Assembly: GCF_019802055.1 (NCBI RefSeq)
Contig: NZ_JAHVHW010000004.1
Location: 744,001 to 808,000, forward strand
Length of the DNA stretch: 64,000 nucleotides
Direction of reading: 5' to 3'
Origin: Ferrimonas balearica
Lineage (GTDB): Bacteria > Pseudomonadota > Gammaproteobacteria > Enterobacterales > Shewanellaceae
The position numbers and the translations under genes are program-made. The notes under the pieces were generated by a model. That model saw nothing but the letters and a program-made list of their open reading frames with translations, was not told where the DNA came from and made no database searches. This document shows, in pieces, positions 15,969 through 23,879 of the stretch. The stretch's first letter is position 1, and each line of letters begins with the position of its first letter.

Positions 15969-16877
15969 TTACAGGTTGTCGAAAAACTCGGGGAAGAAGT
16001 AGTACACCGTGGGAAAGTGCTTCTCAGCCAACGCCTTGTAGGTGCCGTCGGCGAGGATCTTATCCAGGTACTGGTTAAACGCTTCGCGCAGCGCCGGAGA
16101 ATCCTTGCGGAAGGCCACACCCATCTCCTGCAACTCGGATACCGGGCCAATCACCTTAATCTCGCCGGGCCACTTCTCCAGGGCGATCAGCGTATCCGCC
16201 ACATCCAGCAGGGTACTCTCTGCATCCCGGTTCATGATGGCAGGCACCATCTCGTTAAGCTGGCGCTCCTGAATGGGCAACACCAGACGGGCGCGGGTTT
16301 TGTGCAGCTGGTAGAGGTCCGGGTCGAGGCAGGAGTACTTCATCGCCAATACGGTACGTCCGGCCATCTCCTCCTTCACCAGAGTGATGTCGTGGCTGCG
16401 ATCACCACTGGGCTCAATGGGACTCATCGCAGAGTCACTACGTGCCACCAGCCAGACCGCTGAGGGGAAATAGGGGCGGGAGAACGCCACCAGCTGTTCG
16501 CGCCACGGCAGGATGGTGACGCCGTTGGCGATCACATCCCCTTCAATGGGCTGGGGCGGCCCCATGATCAGTTCGCCCTTTTCCAGCCAGGTGCCGATGC
16601 CGGTGAGCTGACCAAACGCGGTGCGCCAGGTGGTGGGAATGTACTGATAGTCCACGCCGATGTGACGGGCAAAGCCCTGCATCAGCTCCACATCAAAGCC
16701 TTCTGCCCGACTGCCTTCGGGGCTGTCGTAGCTGGCGACAAAGTGGGCATAGGGCACGCCAAGATGGCGCAGTACCCCGGCTTCTTTAACCTGTTCCAGA
16801 TCCTGGGCTGCGGCAGCAGGTACCAGCAGCGCCGCCAAGGCCAATAGCCACCGGCGAATAAACCAAATTGATCTCAT
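15969..16877 (-). CDS. periplasmic solute-binding protein, family 3-like
   Basis: A 302-residue exported protein. The signal peptide (MRSIWFIRRWLLALAALLVPAAAAQ) is followed by the bacterial extracellular solute-binding family 3 fold (GVLRHLGVPYAHF, then EGFDVELMQGFARHIG, later RKDSPALREAFNQYLDKI). Such proteins bind amino acids for ABC transporters or act as free sensors. No transporter permease is nearby, and the next gene in the operon is a membrane GGDEF-EAL protein, so I infer a sensory role in which the bound ligand is reported through the periplasmic domain. The start codon lies only 13 bases after the terminator hairpin of the upstream gene, so the promoter is not obvious. Confidence 0.8.
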   Translation of the reverse strand: MRSIWFIRRWLLALAALLVPAAAAQDLEQVKEAGVLRHLGVPYAHFVASYDSPEGSRAEGFDVELMQGFARHIGVDYQYIPTTWRTAFGQLTGIGTWLEKGELIMGPPQPIEGDVIANGVTILPWREQLVAFSRPYFPSAVWLVARSDSAMSPIEPSGDRSHDITLVKEEMAGRTVLAMKYSCLDPDLYQLHKTRARLVLPIQERQLNEMVPAIMNRDAESTLLDVADTLIALEKWPGEIKVIGPVSELQEMGVAFRKDSPALREAFNQYLDKILADGTYKALAEKHFPTVYYFFPEFFDNL

Positions 16878-16889
16878 GTGAAGTCCGAC

Positions 16890-16912
16890 AAAAGGGGCCC
16901 GATTGGGCCCCC
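16890..16912 (-). terminator. terminator of the Tat-exported PLP enzyme gene
   Basis: GGGGCCC-AATC-GGGCCCC followed by TTTT on the minus strand, eight bases after the stop at 16920. The hairpin almost touches the start of the downstream binding-protein gene. Confidence 0.75.
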
Positions 16913-16919
16913 TGAGAAT

Positions 16920-18308
16920 TTACGCCATCTCGCGATACAGTTTACGCATGGCGGATACCAGACCATCCACGTCTTGCTCACTGTGGAACAGGTGGGTGGA
17001 GATCCGCAGGGCGTAAGTGGGCACCACGTCGTCTTTGCGCAGACGGAAGTCGGTGGTACGGATGATGTAGCCATACTCCTCGCGCAGGCGGTCACGGAAC
17101 GCCAGCAGCAGTTCACCGTCAGTCTGATCGTCAAACGGGTTAACGCTGGTCAGGCCGCAGTTCAGCCCTTCCACATCGGGGGAGTAGATCTTGACGTTGG
17201 GGAACGCCTGAGCCAGCTTGCGCTTGCAGCGGCTGCCCAGTTCACGCACGCGGGTTTCGATGCGATCGCGGCCGATGGTGTCCCACATCAGGCAGGAGTC
17301 GGTCAGCGCTTGCTTGGCCGGGAAGTGATCATTGCCGATGTACTGCATGCGCTGGCAGATGCCCATGGCAGCCGGGGCCAGAGAGCTGTTGATCAGGTGC
17401 AGCGGCTCGGAGCGATCCCACCAGAACTCTTTCAGACGCTTGGCTTCGTCGCGAACGTACAGGATGCCGGTGGCACCCGGGCCGCACTGCCACTTGTGGC
17501 CCGGACCCGCGTAGAAGTCACAGTCCATATCGTGGAAGTTCAGGTCCAGCATGCCGATGCCGTGGGCGCCATCCACCAGAGAGGGGATGCCATTGGCCAC
17601 CGCCACCTCTTTACAGATGCGCTTGGCGGGCAACACGGTGCCGGTTTTGTAGGTGATGTGGGAGAAGGCGATCAGACGCACGCGGGAGCCGTACAGGGCA
17701 ACGGCATCGGCGAATACGCGGATGTAGTCCTCTTCAGTCACGCTGTTGTCACCGGTGTCTACCGGGATCTCCAGCTCCACCACTTCCACGCCGTAGCGCT
17801 GGCTGGCGACGTACAGTGGGGAAGTCAGGCCCACGTGCTCATGGTGGGTGGTCAGCACCACGTCACCGGATTCGAACTGCAGACCGCCGATGATGGAGCA
17901 GATGCCATCGGTGGTGTTGCGGCTCAGCACGATTTCGTGGGAGTCCGCACCAAAGCCCGGAGCGATGGCGTCAATCATGTTACCCACGTTCGCAAAACCA
18001 CCGAACTTGCCTTCCATTGCCCAGGGATCACGGGCAACGATAGTGTTGTTGGTGTCGAACCCATCCAGAACAACGCGCGGCATGGAGCCGGTGGTGCCGA
18101 TGTTCATATAGGTGGTGCGCTTGGCGAGTACGAACTCCTTCTGCACCTTGCGCCAGAAGCGCTCGTCAGGTGCATTGCCGTGACGCTCAAGGTGTACCAG
18201 ATCGTCGGCGGCCAGCGCCTGAGTCGGCAGCGCCATGGCAACGGCCAGACCGGTGGTGGTTTTCAGGAATCGACGGCGGCCCAGCTGCGGCTCGTTGTGC
18301 GATGACAT
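16920..18308 (-). CDS. Tat-exported class V aminotransferase-like PLP enzyme
   Basis: A 462-residue PLP enzyme of the class V aminotransferase / isopenicillin-N-epimerase type. The N terminus has a twin-arginine signal (GRRRFLK at 10-16, hydrophobic stretch, cleavage after T-Q-A-L-A-A near 34), so the folded holoenzyme should be exported to the periplasm. The PLP site includes SLVDGAHGIG (the cofactor-ring aspartate) and GPGHKWQCGP near 267 with the Schiff-base lysine. Periplasmic PLP enzymes are rare; the best-known relative is PvdN of Pseudomonas, which modifies pyoverdine. No siderophore genes are in the window, so the substrate is unknown. The gene is monocistronic with its own terminator. 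Confidence 0.85.
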   Translation of the reverse strand: MSSHNEPQLGRRRFLKTTTGLAVAMALPTQALAADDLVHLERHGNAPDERFWRKVQKEFVLAKRTTYMNIGTTGSMPRVVLDGFDTNNTIVARDPWAMEGKFGGFANVGNMIDAIAPGFGADSHEIVLSRNTTDGICSIIGGLQFESGDVVLTTHHEHVGLTSPLYVASQRYGVEVVELEIPVDTGDNSVTEEDYIRVFADAVALYGSRVRLIAFSHITYKTGTVLPAKRICKEVAVANGIPSLVDGAHGIGMLDLNFHDMDCDFYAGPGHKWQCGPGATGILYVRDEAKRLKEFWWDRSEPLHLINSSLAPAAMGICQRMQYIGNDHFPAKQALTDSCLMWDTIGRDRIETRVRELGSRCKRKLAQAFPNVKIYSPDVEGLNCGLTSVNPFDDQTDGELLLAFRDRLREEYGYIIRTTDFRLRKDDVVPTYALRISTHLFHSEQDVDGLVSAMRKLYREMA

Positions 18309-18880
18309 GTGTAACTCCCTTTAACTTCGGGCAGAGCCCATAAAGGTCAGAAATCCCTGGCGAAGTCGCCAGAGGGTGAAAGACTGCGAGACAATACTCT
18401 GGATAGGAGATCGGTTATCTAAGCCAGATCATGGAATTGAAGTCGCAGCCGAATAAGCTTCACTTGAATGTCCATAAAGCGAGCAGATGGGGGGATAAAT
18501 ACCCAGTTCAAATGCGGCATCTGGCGTCATCCACTGGAATCACCGCGAAGTAAGAGACGGCTATCCGGTGCTCACCAACCACGCAATAAGCCACTGATAA
18601 GACGCGCAAACCCGAACCATCACCGAATGACCTTTGCCCTGCTCCTAAAAACCGCTGAGCGGACAAGGTGATTTTTCGCCCACAAAAAGTAATTCCTCGG
18701 TAATCGCCAGTAATCCGGATTTTTATAACCAAAAAGGAATCAAAAACAGCAGGGTTTGCCAGGGTTGCGCGTCAGGAGTTTTGAGAGATCACGGCCAGAT
18801 AAAGTGTGAAGTCGCGCCATTGAGCCCCTCCCCCACAGCGACCTAACCTGTTCCCGTCCAATCGATACAAGGGAACGACG
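18309..18880. other. long intergenic region without a credible gene
   Basis: This 572-base stretch separates the divergent PLP-enzyme and rhodanese genes. I find one perfect short hairpin, CTGGCGA-AG-TCGCCAG near 18358-18373. A 74-codon minus-strand frame at 18508-18732 lacks a ribosome-binding site and any recognisable motif. Promoters for both genes must lie here, but no strong sigma-70 match stood out. Confidence 0.4.
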
Positions 18881-19345
18881 ATGCAACTGAAATCCATCTC
18901 ACTGGTGATGCTGCTGGGTTGCAGCCTGAGTGGCGGCGCCATGGCCTACGACAGCGCGCTGGCGCAGAGCTACCAGAAGCAATTTGCCAATATTGAGGGC
19001 GCTGCCGCTGGCAAAAATCTCGGACTGATGAGCCCGGCCGCCTTTGTGGATGCCGTGAAAGCAGGCAAAGAGATGGTGGCACTGGATATCCGCACCGAAG
19101 CGGAGATGGGCCTGTTTGGCCTGACACTGCCCCACAGCCTGAGCATTCCGGCCAACGAACTGTTTCTGCCGGAGAACCTTGCCAAGCTGCCCACCGACAA
19201 GCCCGTGGTGGTGTTCTGCAAATCCGGCGCCCGCGCCACCGCACTGGGCACCGCCCTGCGCCATGCTGGCTTCGATAACGTCAAGATCCTGAAAGGGGGC
19301 TTTAAAGGCCTGTCCGCTTACCTGGGCCCGAAAGAAGCCAACTGA
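18881..19345 (+). CDS. periplasmic rhodanese-domain protein
   Basis: A 154-residue exported protein with a single rhodanese domain. The first 22 residues form a signal peptide (hydrophobic core, G-G-A-M-A before Y-D-S); an embedded LLGC could also be read as a lipobox, so the anchor is uncertain. The active loop VVVFCKSGARAT carries the catalytic cysteine (about 113). Single-domain periplasmic rhodaneses carry sulfur in persulfide form. The true acceptor is unknown. AAGGGAACG precedes the ATG, and a terminator follows, so it is a single-gene unit. Confidence 0.82.
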   Translation: MQLKSISLVMLLGCSLSGGAMAYDSALAQSYQKQFANIEGAAAGKNLGLMSPAAFVDAVKAGKEMVALDIRTEAEMGLFGLTLPHSLSIPANELFLPENLAKLPTDKPVVVFCKSGARATALGTALRHAGFDNVKILKGGFKGLSAYLGPKEAN

Positions 19346-19400
19346 AACACCCGCTGCAGCACGAACTGAAGATCATCACTCCACTCGTCCACTGTGGATA

Positions 19401-19427
19401 ACGGCAGCTTAGGCTGCCGTTTTTTTA
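19401..19427 (+). terminator. terminator of the rhodanese gene
   Basis: ACGGCAGC-TTAG-GCTGCCGT at 19401-19420 followed by a seven-T run, 55 bases after the rhodanese stop. Confidence 0.85.
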
Positions 19428-19496
19428 TGGGGGCGAGAGAAATAACGTCCTCTTATCTAATCAACCAATAAGCTTACCAAGGCCAGAACGAACCAG

Positions 19497-19623
19497 GTTC
19501 ACTATTACATTGAGTGAACGGCATCACCCACCCACGCTTAGAGCGCCAATTAACCCTCCAATTCGAGAGCCACCTAATACTCTTTAACGATTCTTAAGGG
19601 TTAGGATAGAAAACCGCCTAACC
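19497..19623. promoter_or_regulatory. two inverted repeats upstream of the HNH cassette
   Basis: GTTCACT (19497-19503) pairs with AGTGAAC (19513-19519), and GGTTAGG (19599-19605) pairs with CCTAACC (19617-19623). Both have perfect seven-base arms, and both lie in the AT-rich 230 bases ahead of the first HNH gene. They may be operators for a cassette regulator or leader hairpins. No regulator gene is part of the cassette. Confidence 0.35.
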
Positions 19624-19654
19624 ATCAATCCGGCCTGGATAAAAAGAGTAAAAC

Positions 19655-20335
19655 GTGGATAACAAGTGGACTGAAGAAGAGCTTAGGGCTGCCGTAGAGG
19701 CATACGTTGAGATGCGTAAACTGGAAGCCGCAGGCCGACCCTTTGTGAAAAAGCAGTACTACCGGGAACTGTCCCAGCGGTTCGGAAGAACCGAAAAGTC
19801 CTTCGAATACCGGATGCAGAATATCTCCTACATCTACGACTTGATGGGCCGGAGTTGGGTGAGCGGACTGAAGCCAGCGAAGAATGTGGGTGAGCGCACT
19901 GGCGTGGCGATAGAGCAACTGATCAGCGAGTTTGAAGAACAGGACAACCCCAAGGTCACCGAGTTTGAAAGCCAGGTATCCAAGCTTCGCGCTCAAAAGT
20001 CTCTGGCAATGCCCAAGGGCAATAAGCAGCCCAATCAAACCCAAACATCCACAACAAGTTACGAGCGCGATCCACGAGTGAAAGCGTGGGTATTGCAGAA
20101 CGCCAAAGGCCAATGCGAATGCTGCGATGCCTCTGCCCCCTTTATCACCGCTGTGGGTGAGCCCTTTCTGGAAGTTCACCACCTTCATCGATTAGCCGAT
20201 GGGGGCCCAGATACCACCTGCAATGCCATCGCCATCTGCCCTAACTGCCATCGGGCTTTGCATTACGCAGCAGACAAATCTGAGATTGCAGACGCCATTT
20301 ACAACAAAATTTCCCGTCTGAAGCTCCACGCTTAA
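19655..20335 (+). CDS. McrA-like HNH endonuclease
   Basis: A 226-residue protein. The C-terminal half is a zinc-supported HNH nuclease: C154-x-x-C157, LEVHHLHRLADGG with the catalytic His pair at 175-176, N190, and CPNCHR (195-200) with H203. This is the ScoMcrA/McrA-type arrangement used by modification-dependent restriction enzymes. Residues 1-95 (WTEEELRAAVEAY, then RTEKSFEYRMQNIS) form a helical, probably DNA-binding domain like that at the front of other McrA-like HNH proteins. Start is GTG at 19655 behind a weak AAGAG. It is the first gene of a three-gene cassette (13 bases to the next), and the DNA is more AT-rich than its surroundings. I infer a defence nuclease; methylated or foreign DNA is the likely target. 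Confidence 0.75.
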   Translation: MDNKWTEEELRAAVEAYVEMRKLEAAGRPFVKKQYYRELSQRFGRTEKSFEYRMQNISYIYDLMGRSWVSGLKPAKNVGERTGVAIEQLISEFEEQDNPKVTEFESQVSKLRAQKSLAMPKGNKQPNQTQTSTTSYERDPRVKAWVLQNAKGQCECCDASAPFITAVGEPFLEVHHLHRLADGGPDTTCNAIAICPNCHRALHYAADKSEIADAIYNKISRLKLHA

Positions 20336-20348
20336 CGAGCCTAGAAAT

Positions 20349-21365
20349 ATGTCCCGTTTCTATGAAATCGAACCCTCTTTGGAGAACTACTGGAGAGCGG
20401 TGATCCTGTTTGGCAATAACGTGGCATCCTATAAGTTCGCCTTGGGTAAATCACTACTGGAATTGGGCGCAGTACAGGATGACCTGGTCCGGCTTGAACA
20501 GTTAGCCGAGCCATTCAGCCGCCACCTGTGTGAACACTTACAGCACGCTCCGAAGCAGATCACCTCAAAAAGCAGCAAGTTCCTCGATACCTGCAATAGC
20601 TTCAACCGGGGTGAACTCAGCCAACAAGCGCTCATTGAGCAAACGGTCAAGCGAGGCTTTAACAACGTCATTGATGCGTTTCATATCGTGAATCGAGCAG
20701 AGATCGACAAGCGCTTCTTTATCGATGAACGCAAAACCCATGGCGGTATTCGAATTACCGACGCCTTTTTTCAGTTAACAGAGAGCGATCAGTTCCAGAG
20801 CTTTGAGCATGAAACTGAAGCGCGTTGGCGTTTGGTGGAGGAAGCCTGGGGAATGGGCGTCTCCCGTAACCTGGTTTCAGTGGAGTATGACCGAGACCTA
20901 AAAGCGTTGTTTACCAGTAATAGAGAGCGTCGGGTCAACATCACTTCCTGTCGGGACTCGCTTAACGGCTACCAAAAGGGCCATTGCTTCTATTGCTACA
21001 CCCCTATCAGCGTGGAACCACACTCCCCTCGGCTAGCCGATGTAGACCACTTTCTACCGTGGATGCTTAACCAAGATATCCCCTCCATTAACGGCGTGTG
21101 GAACCTGGTATTGGCTTGTCCTGAATGTAACCGGGGTGAGGAGGGTAAATTCGCCCGAATCCCGAGCCTTCCACTGCTCGAGCGACTGCACCGCCGTAAT
21201 GAGTACCTGATCAACAGCCATCTGCCACTTCGGGAGACGCTGATTTCACAGACTGGCCGTAGCACCGCGCAACGCGCCCAATTTCTGCAAACCCAGTACA
21301 ATATCGCCAAGCAAAGACTCATCCACCAATGGCAGCCGCAAGCGCGCGGTGAGGCAAAGTTCTAA
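20349..21365 (+). CDS. second HNH-domain protein of the cassette
   Basis: A 338-residue protein with an HNH nuclease domain near residues 205-275: CFYC (213-216), ADVDHFLPW (His about 234), then N-L-V-L-A-CPECNRG (257). This four-cysteine HNH type is different from the McrA type of the preceding gene. The first 200 residues (ENYWRAVILFGNNVASYKFALG) are mostly helical and belong to no family I can name; the tail (LRETLISQTG to RQARG) is basic. The gene begins 13 bases after the first HNH gene and abuts the methyltransferase start with no gap, which implies strict co-expression. Nuclease function is supported by motifs; the role in defence is inference. Confidence 0.68.
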   Translation: MSRFYEIEPSLENYWRAVILFGNNVASYKFALGKSLLELGAVQDDLVRLEQLAEPFSRHLCEHLQHAPKQITSKSSKFLDTCNSFNRGELSQQALIEQTVKRGFNNVIDAFHIVNRAEIDKRFFIDERKTHGGIRITDAFFQLTESDQFQSFEHETEARWRLVEEAWGMGVSRNLVSVEYDRDLKALFTSNRERRVNITSCRDSLNGYQKGHCFYCYTPISVEPHSPRLADVDHFLPWMLNQDIPSINGVWNLVLACPECNRGEEGKFARIPSLPLLERLHRRNEYLINSHLPLRETLISQTGRSTAQRAQFLQTQYNIAKQRLIHQWQPQARGEAKF

Positions 21366-21950
21366 ATGAGCATCGAGTTTTACAATCAAAACGCGGACAA
21401 CTTCTTCGAAAACACAGTAAACGTCGATATGTCTGCGCTCTATGACGAGTTCACTCAGCACCTGCCGGAAGGAGCCAAAATTCTCGATGCGGGCTGCGGC
21501 TCTGGCCGCGACAGTAAAGCGTTTGTCGACATGGGCTATGACGTTACTGCAATCGATGCCAGCGCCGAGATGGTGCGACGAGCTACCACGCATGCGGGTA
21601 TCAAAGTACATCAACTGCGTTTCGATGAGATCCCTTGGACAGAGACGTTTGACGGGATTTGGAGTTGCGCGTCTCTGCTCCACGTTAAGCGACGGGAACT
21701 GCCCAAGACCCTCGAAACCATCGCTAACGCCCTAAAACCCAACGGCTCCTGGTACGCCTCGTTTAAGTACGGCAACAGCGAACGGGAAAAAGAGGGGCGC
21801 CACTTTACCGATCTGGATGAGGCACAATTTGCTGAACTGATTGACGACCTACCAGGCATCGAAATTGCCAAAGTTTGGATCACCGTGGATAAACGACCAG
21901 ACCGGGATGAGCGGTGGCTGAATGTTATGTTGAGGAAGACTGGCAAGTAA
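21366..21950 (+). CDS. class I SAM methyltransferase of the HNH cassette
   Basis: A 194-residue methyltransferase with the SAM motif ILDAGCGSGRD (39-49), acidic motif VTAIDAS (59-65) and the later WSCASLLHV and RWLNVMLRK blocks. It is similar to the small TehB-like methyltransferases often found fused to or beside HNH and helicase defence genes. There is no target-recognition domain and no N-P-P-Y motif of amino DNA methylases, so it need not be a DNA modification enzyme; a small-molecule, protein or RNA target is just as possible. Its ATG directly follows the TAA of the second HNH gene. Being the last gene, it may protect the host or regulate the nucleases. Confidence 0.78.
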   Translation: MSIEFYNQNADNFFENTVNVDMSALYDEFTQHLPEGAKILDAGCGSGRDSKAFVDMGYDVTAIDASAEMVRRATTHAGIKVHQLRFDEIPWTETFDGIWSCASLLHVKRRELPKTLETIANALKPNGSWYASFKYGNSEREKEGRHFTDLDEAQFAELIDDLPGIEIAKVWITVDKRPDRDERWLNVMLRKTGK

Positions 21951-21952
21951 GA

Positions 21953-21986
21953 AAATGCCCCAGTGGAAGCGACTCCGACTGGGGCA
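21953..21986 (-). terminator. terminator of the 260-residue methyltransferase gene
   Basis: TGCCCCAGT (21956-21964) pairs with ACTGGGGCA (21978-21986). On the minus strand TTTTC follows the hairpin, so it ends the minus-strand gene at 21992. It can also insulate the HNH cassette, which has no other terminator. Confidence 0.6.
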
Positions 21987-21991
21987 CACTA

Positions 21992-22774
21992 TTAAGCGGC
22001 GACCGGGTTGGCGGGCGCCAGGGCGGCCAGGTCTCGCTTAACGCAGACAAAGATGGCGTTACCGGACAGCCCATCCCACGGTAGAAGCCTCTGGTAATCA
22101 TGCTCAAAGAGATGGGTATCGAACCAGGGATCCAGCAGCGCCTTCAGTTGAATAAAGTCCACCGCGACCATGGAGTGCTGATCACTCCACACCAGGGTTT
22201 GCTCACCATCGCTCTTCTCGATATGCAGACGCAACGCCTGCTTCTCACCCTCACCGCCGTAATACCAGCCTGATTCAAAGGTGAACTCACTGCCATCGAA
22301 GGCGGCGCGGTGACGCATGGATGAGCGGTTATCGATCTTGGTTTTATCTACGGCGTTAAAGCAGAACACGCCGTCGTCGGCCAAGGCGTTGTACGCGCTG
22401 GCGATGCACTCTTTCAGCTTCTCAATGCCATCGTTGTAGTGGATGGAGTAGAGAAAACAGGTGATCAAATCCAGCGGCTCCGCCACCGAGAACGCACTCA
22501 TATCATCAACGGAAAACGACGCTTCCGGGCAGCGGGACTGCGCCCGATCCAGCATCGGCTGATTGATGTCGAGACCGGCACACTGGTAGCCAAAATCCAG
22601 GAAGTGGCGGATATGAGGACCGGTACCGCAGGCCAGATCCAAATGGTTACGGCCACCATTGCCAAAGATGCGGTGCAAGCGGTCGATGCAGCTGCTTTGG
22701 GCGTGGTAATCGATATCGGCACACATCAGATCGTAGTAGCCGGAAAGGTCGGTATAGAGCGGGGCGGCGGACAT
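21992..22774 (-). CDS. class I SAM-dependent methyltransferase
   Basis: A 260-residue methyltransferase unrelated in detail to the cassette enzyme. SAM motif LDLACGTGPHIRHFL near residue 45, acidic motif CAGLDINQPML near 66, VDDMSAF near 90, then L-I-T-C-F-L-Y-S-I-H-Y. It resembles family 11/25 methyltransferases common in Vibrio and Shewanella; the substrate is unknown. I chose M at 22774 (SAAPLYTDLSGYYDLM); the frame also permits a start at 22813, and neither has a strong ribosome-binding site. It converges on the HNH cassette and shares its terminator region. The next 250 bases up to the tRNA terminator hold no gene I can support. Confidence 0.75.
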   Translation of the reverse strand: MSAAPLYTDLSGYYDLMCADIDYHAQSSCIDRLHRIFGNGGRNHLDLACGTGPHIRHFLDFGYQCAGLDINQPMLDRAQSRCPEASFSVDDMSAFSVAEPLDLITCFLYSIHYNDGIEKLKECIASAYNALADDGVFCFNAVDKTKIDNRSSMRHRAAFDGSEFTFESGWYYGGEGEKQALRLHIEKSDGEQTLVWSDQHSMVAVDFIQLKALLDPWFDTHLFEHDYQRLLPWDGLSGNAIFVCVKRDLAALAPANPVAA

Positions 22775-23030
22775 GTTTGCCAACGAGAAAGAAAAAGGTG
22801 GCGCATAGTACATCCGCTCATCGGTTGTACAAAGTGAATTTGTGTTTACCTTGGGGGTTGGGCAGAGGTTTGGCCTGGAGGCTTTGGAGACTCTCCTTAG
22901 CCCAGCTTCGGTAAGGCTTTGAGGGGGTGTCTGAAATCAGGAGGATGGGTATCGGCGGGCTGAAGATAGCGCCTTTATACAGAGCGCAGAATCTAGAACT
23001 GAGGGAAGCCACCGGAGAGACTTAGAAACG

Positions 23031-23060
23031 AAAAAGGCGCAGGAGTAGTCCCTGCGCCTT
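23031..23060 (-). terminator. terminator of tRNA-Ile(CAU)
   Basis: AAGGCGCAGG (minus strand) pairs with CCTGCGCCTT around a seven-base loop and is followed by TTTTTC, ten bases beyond the tRNA 3' end. Confidence 0.85.
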
Positions 23061-23069
23061 ATCGGAATT

Positions 23070-23146
23070 TGGTGGCCCCTGGGGGACTTGAACCCACGAC
23101 CAAGCGATTATGAGTCGCCTGCTCTAACCAACTGAGCTAAGGGGCC
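23070..23146 (-). tRNA. ileX: tRNA-Ile (anticodon CAU, lysidine type)
   Basis: A 77-base cloverleaf with encoded CCA. The acceptor stem GGCCCCU/AGGGGCC, D arm AGCUCAGUUGGUUAGAGC, anticodon stem GGCGA and loop CUCAUAA, and T arm GUGGGUUCAAGUCCCCC are visible. The anticodon is CAU, but the body is that of the minor isoleucine tRNA, nearly the E. coli ileX sequence, not of elongator or initiator Met. TilS must convert C34 to lysidine so that it reads AUA. It has its own promoter and terminator. Confidence 0.93.
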
Positions 23147-23189
23147 ATTTTTTGATGGTGCGACGAGCGTCGTCACCGGTACGGCAGGG

Positions 23190-23218
23190 AGTATACTCAA
23201 GCCTCTGAGCAGTGTCAT
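23190..23218 (-). promoter_or_regulatory. sigma-70 promoter of tRNA-Ile(CAU)
   Basis: On the minus strand ATGACA (23218-23213) and TATACT (23195-23190) are 17 bases apart, each one or two mismatches from consensus. CCCTGCCG follows the -10 box, a GC-rich discriminator usual in stable-RNA promoters under stringent control. The leader to the tRNA would be about 37 bases. Confidence 0.7.
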
Positions 23219-23453
23219 CCGTCTCTCTCGCCGCAAGTTTCCCATTTGCTCAATTTCTCGGCGCTCTGAGTGGGCCTTTTAGTTTCGGCTCCTCCTTCCT
23301 ATGGCTCGGGTCGCATCCCCGTTGTTGATATCCCCGCACAATCCCGCGTGTTTCCCCATGTCTGCCTGAGTTTTCTGCCTATTCGCTGCATGGTGCTTGC
23401 TGCCGCGGCGGTCTGGGTCTATGCCTTGGGTACAGCCCCGGAGGATGCCTCTT

Positions 23454-23879
23454 ATGACTCAGTACAAACCGGACGATATGCCCACTTTGATGCCTTACCT
23501 GATGGTGAAGAGCGTCAGTCAGGCGCTGGATTTCTATCAGACGGCGTTTGGCTTCGAGCGTGCGGGTGAGCCTCTGGTGGAGGAGGGGGTGGTACTGCAC
23601 GCGGAGATGACCTTCGGCGATGCCCGCATCATGCTGGGCATTGAGGGCAGCTGGGGCAGCGAGGCGATGAGTCCCGCCAGCAGTGGGCACGATCAGGGTA
23701 TCGGCCTCTATCTCTACTGCCCCGATGTGGACGCTCACTTTGAGCAGGCGCAGGAGGCGGGCGCGGCCATTATGCAGCCCCCCAACAACATGTTCTGGGG
23801 GGATCGCATCTACACCGCGCTGGATCTGGACGGCTACCGCTGGAGCTTCGCTACCTGGACGGCAGAGCAGGAGACTTAA
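23454..23879 (+). CDS. VOC (glyoxalase/bleomycin-resistance fold) protein
   Basis: A 141-residue protein with two beta-alpha-beta-beta-beta units of the VOC fold: LMVKSVSQALDFYQTAFGFERAGE at the front and VDAHFEQAQEAGAAIMQPP with ALDLDGYRWSFATW at the end. It is closest to the PhnB/YdaE-like group that includes fosfomycin- and bleomycin-resistance-like proteins, but the substrate cannot be told. The ATG at 23454 has GGAGG nine bases upstream and is preferred over longer frames. The 235 bases before it, back to the tRNA promoter, show no other gene. Its stop overlaps the stop of the converging regulator gene within TTAA. Confidence 0.8.
   Translation: MTQYKPDDMPTLMPYLMVKSVSQALDFYQTAFGFERAGEPLVEEGVVLHAEMTFGDARIMLGIEGSWGSEAMSPASSGHDQGIGLYLYCPDVDAHFEQAQEAGAAIMQPPNNMFWGDRIYTALDLDGYRWSFATWTAEQET

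Noticed and set aside
18508-18732. 74-codon minus-strand ORF in the gap before the rhodanese gene
   Set aside because: Composition does not look coding, there is no ribosome-binding site, and no family is recognised.
19430-23146. Integration of the HNH cassette into tRNA-Ile(CAU) with an att duplication
   Set aside because: I looked for a second copy of the tRNA 3' end (TTCAAGTCCCCCAGG) near the left side of the cassette and saw none, and no integrase gene is present.
23270-23569. 99-codon ORF starting in the tRNA promoter region
   Set aside because: It overlaps the VOC gene in another frame and has no ribosome-binding site or motif.
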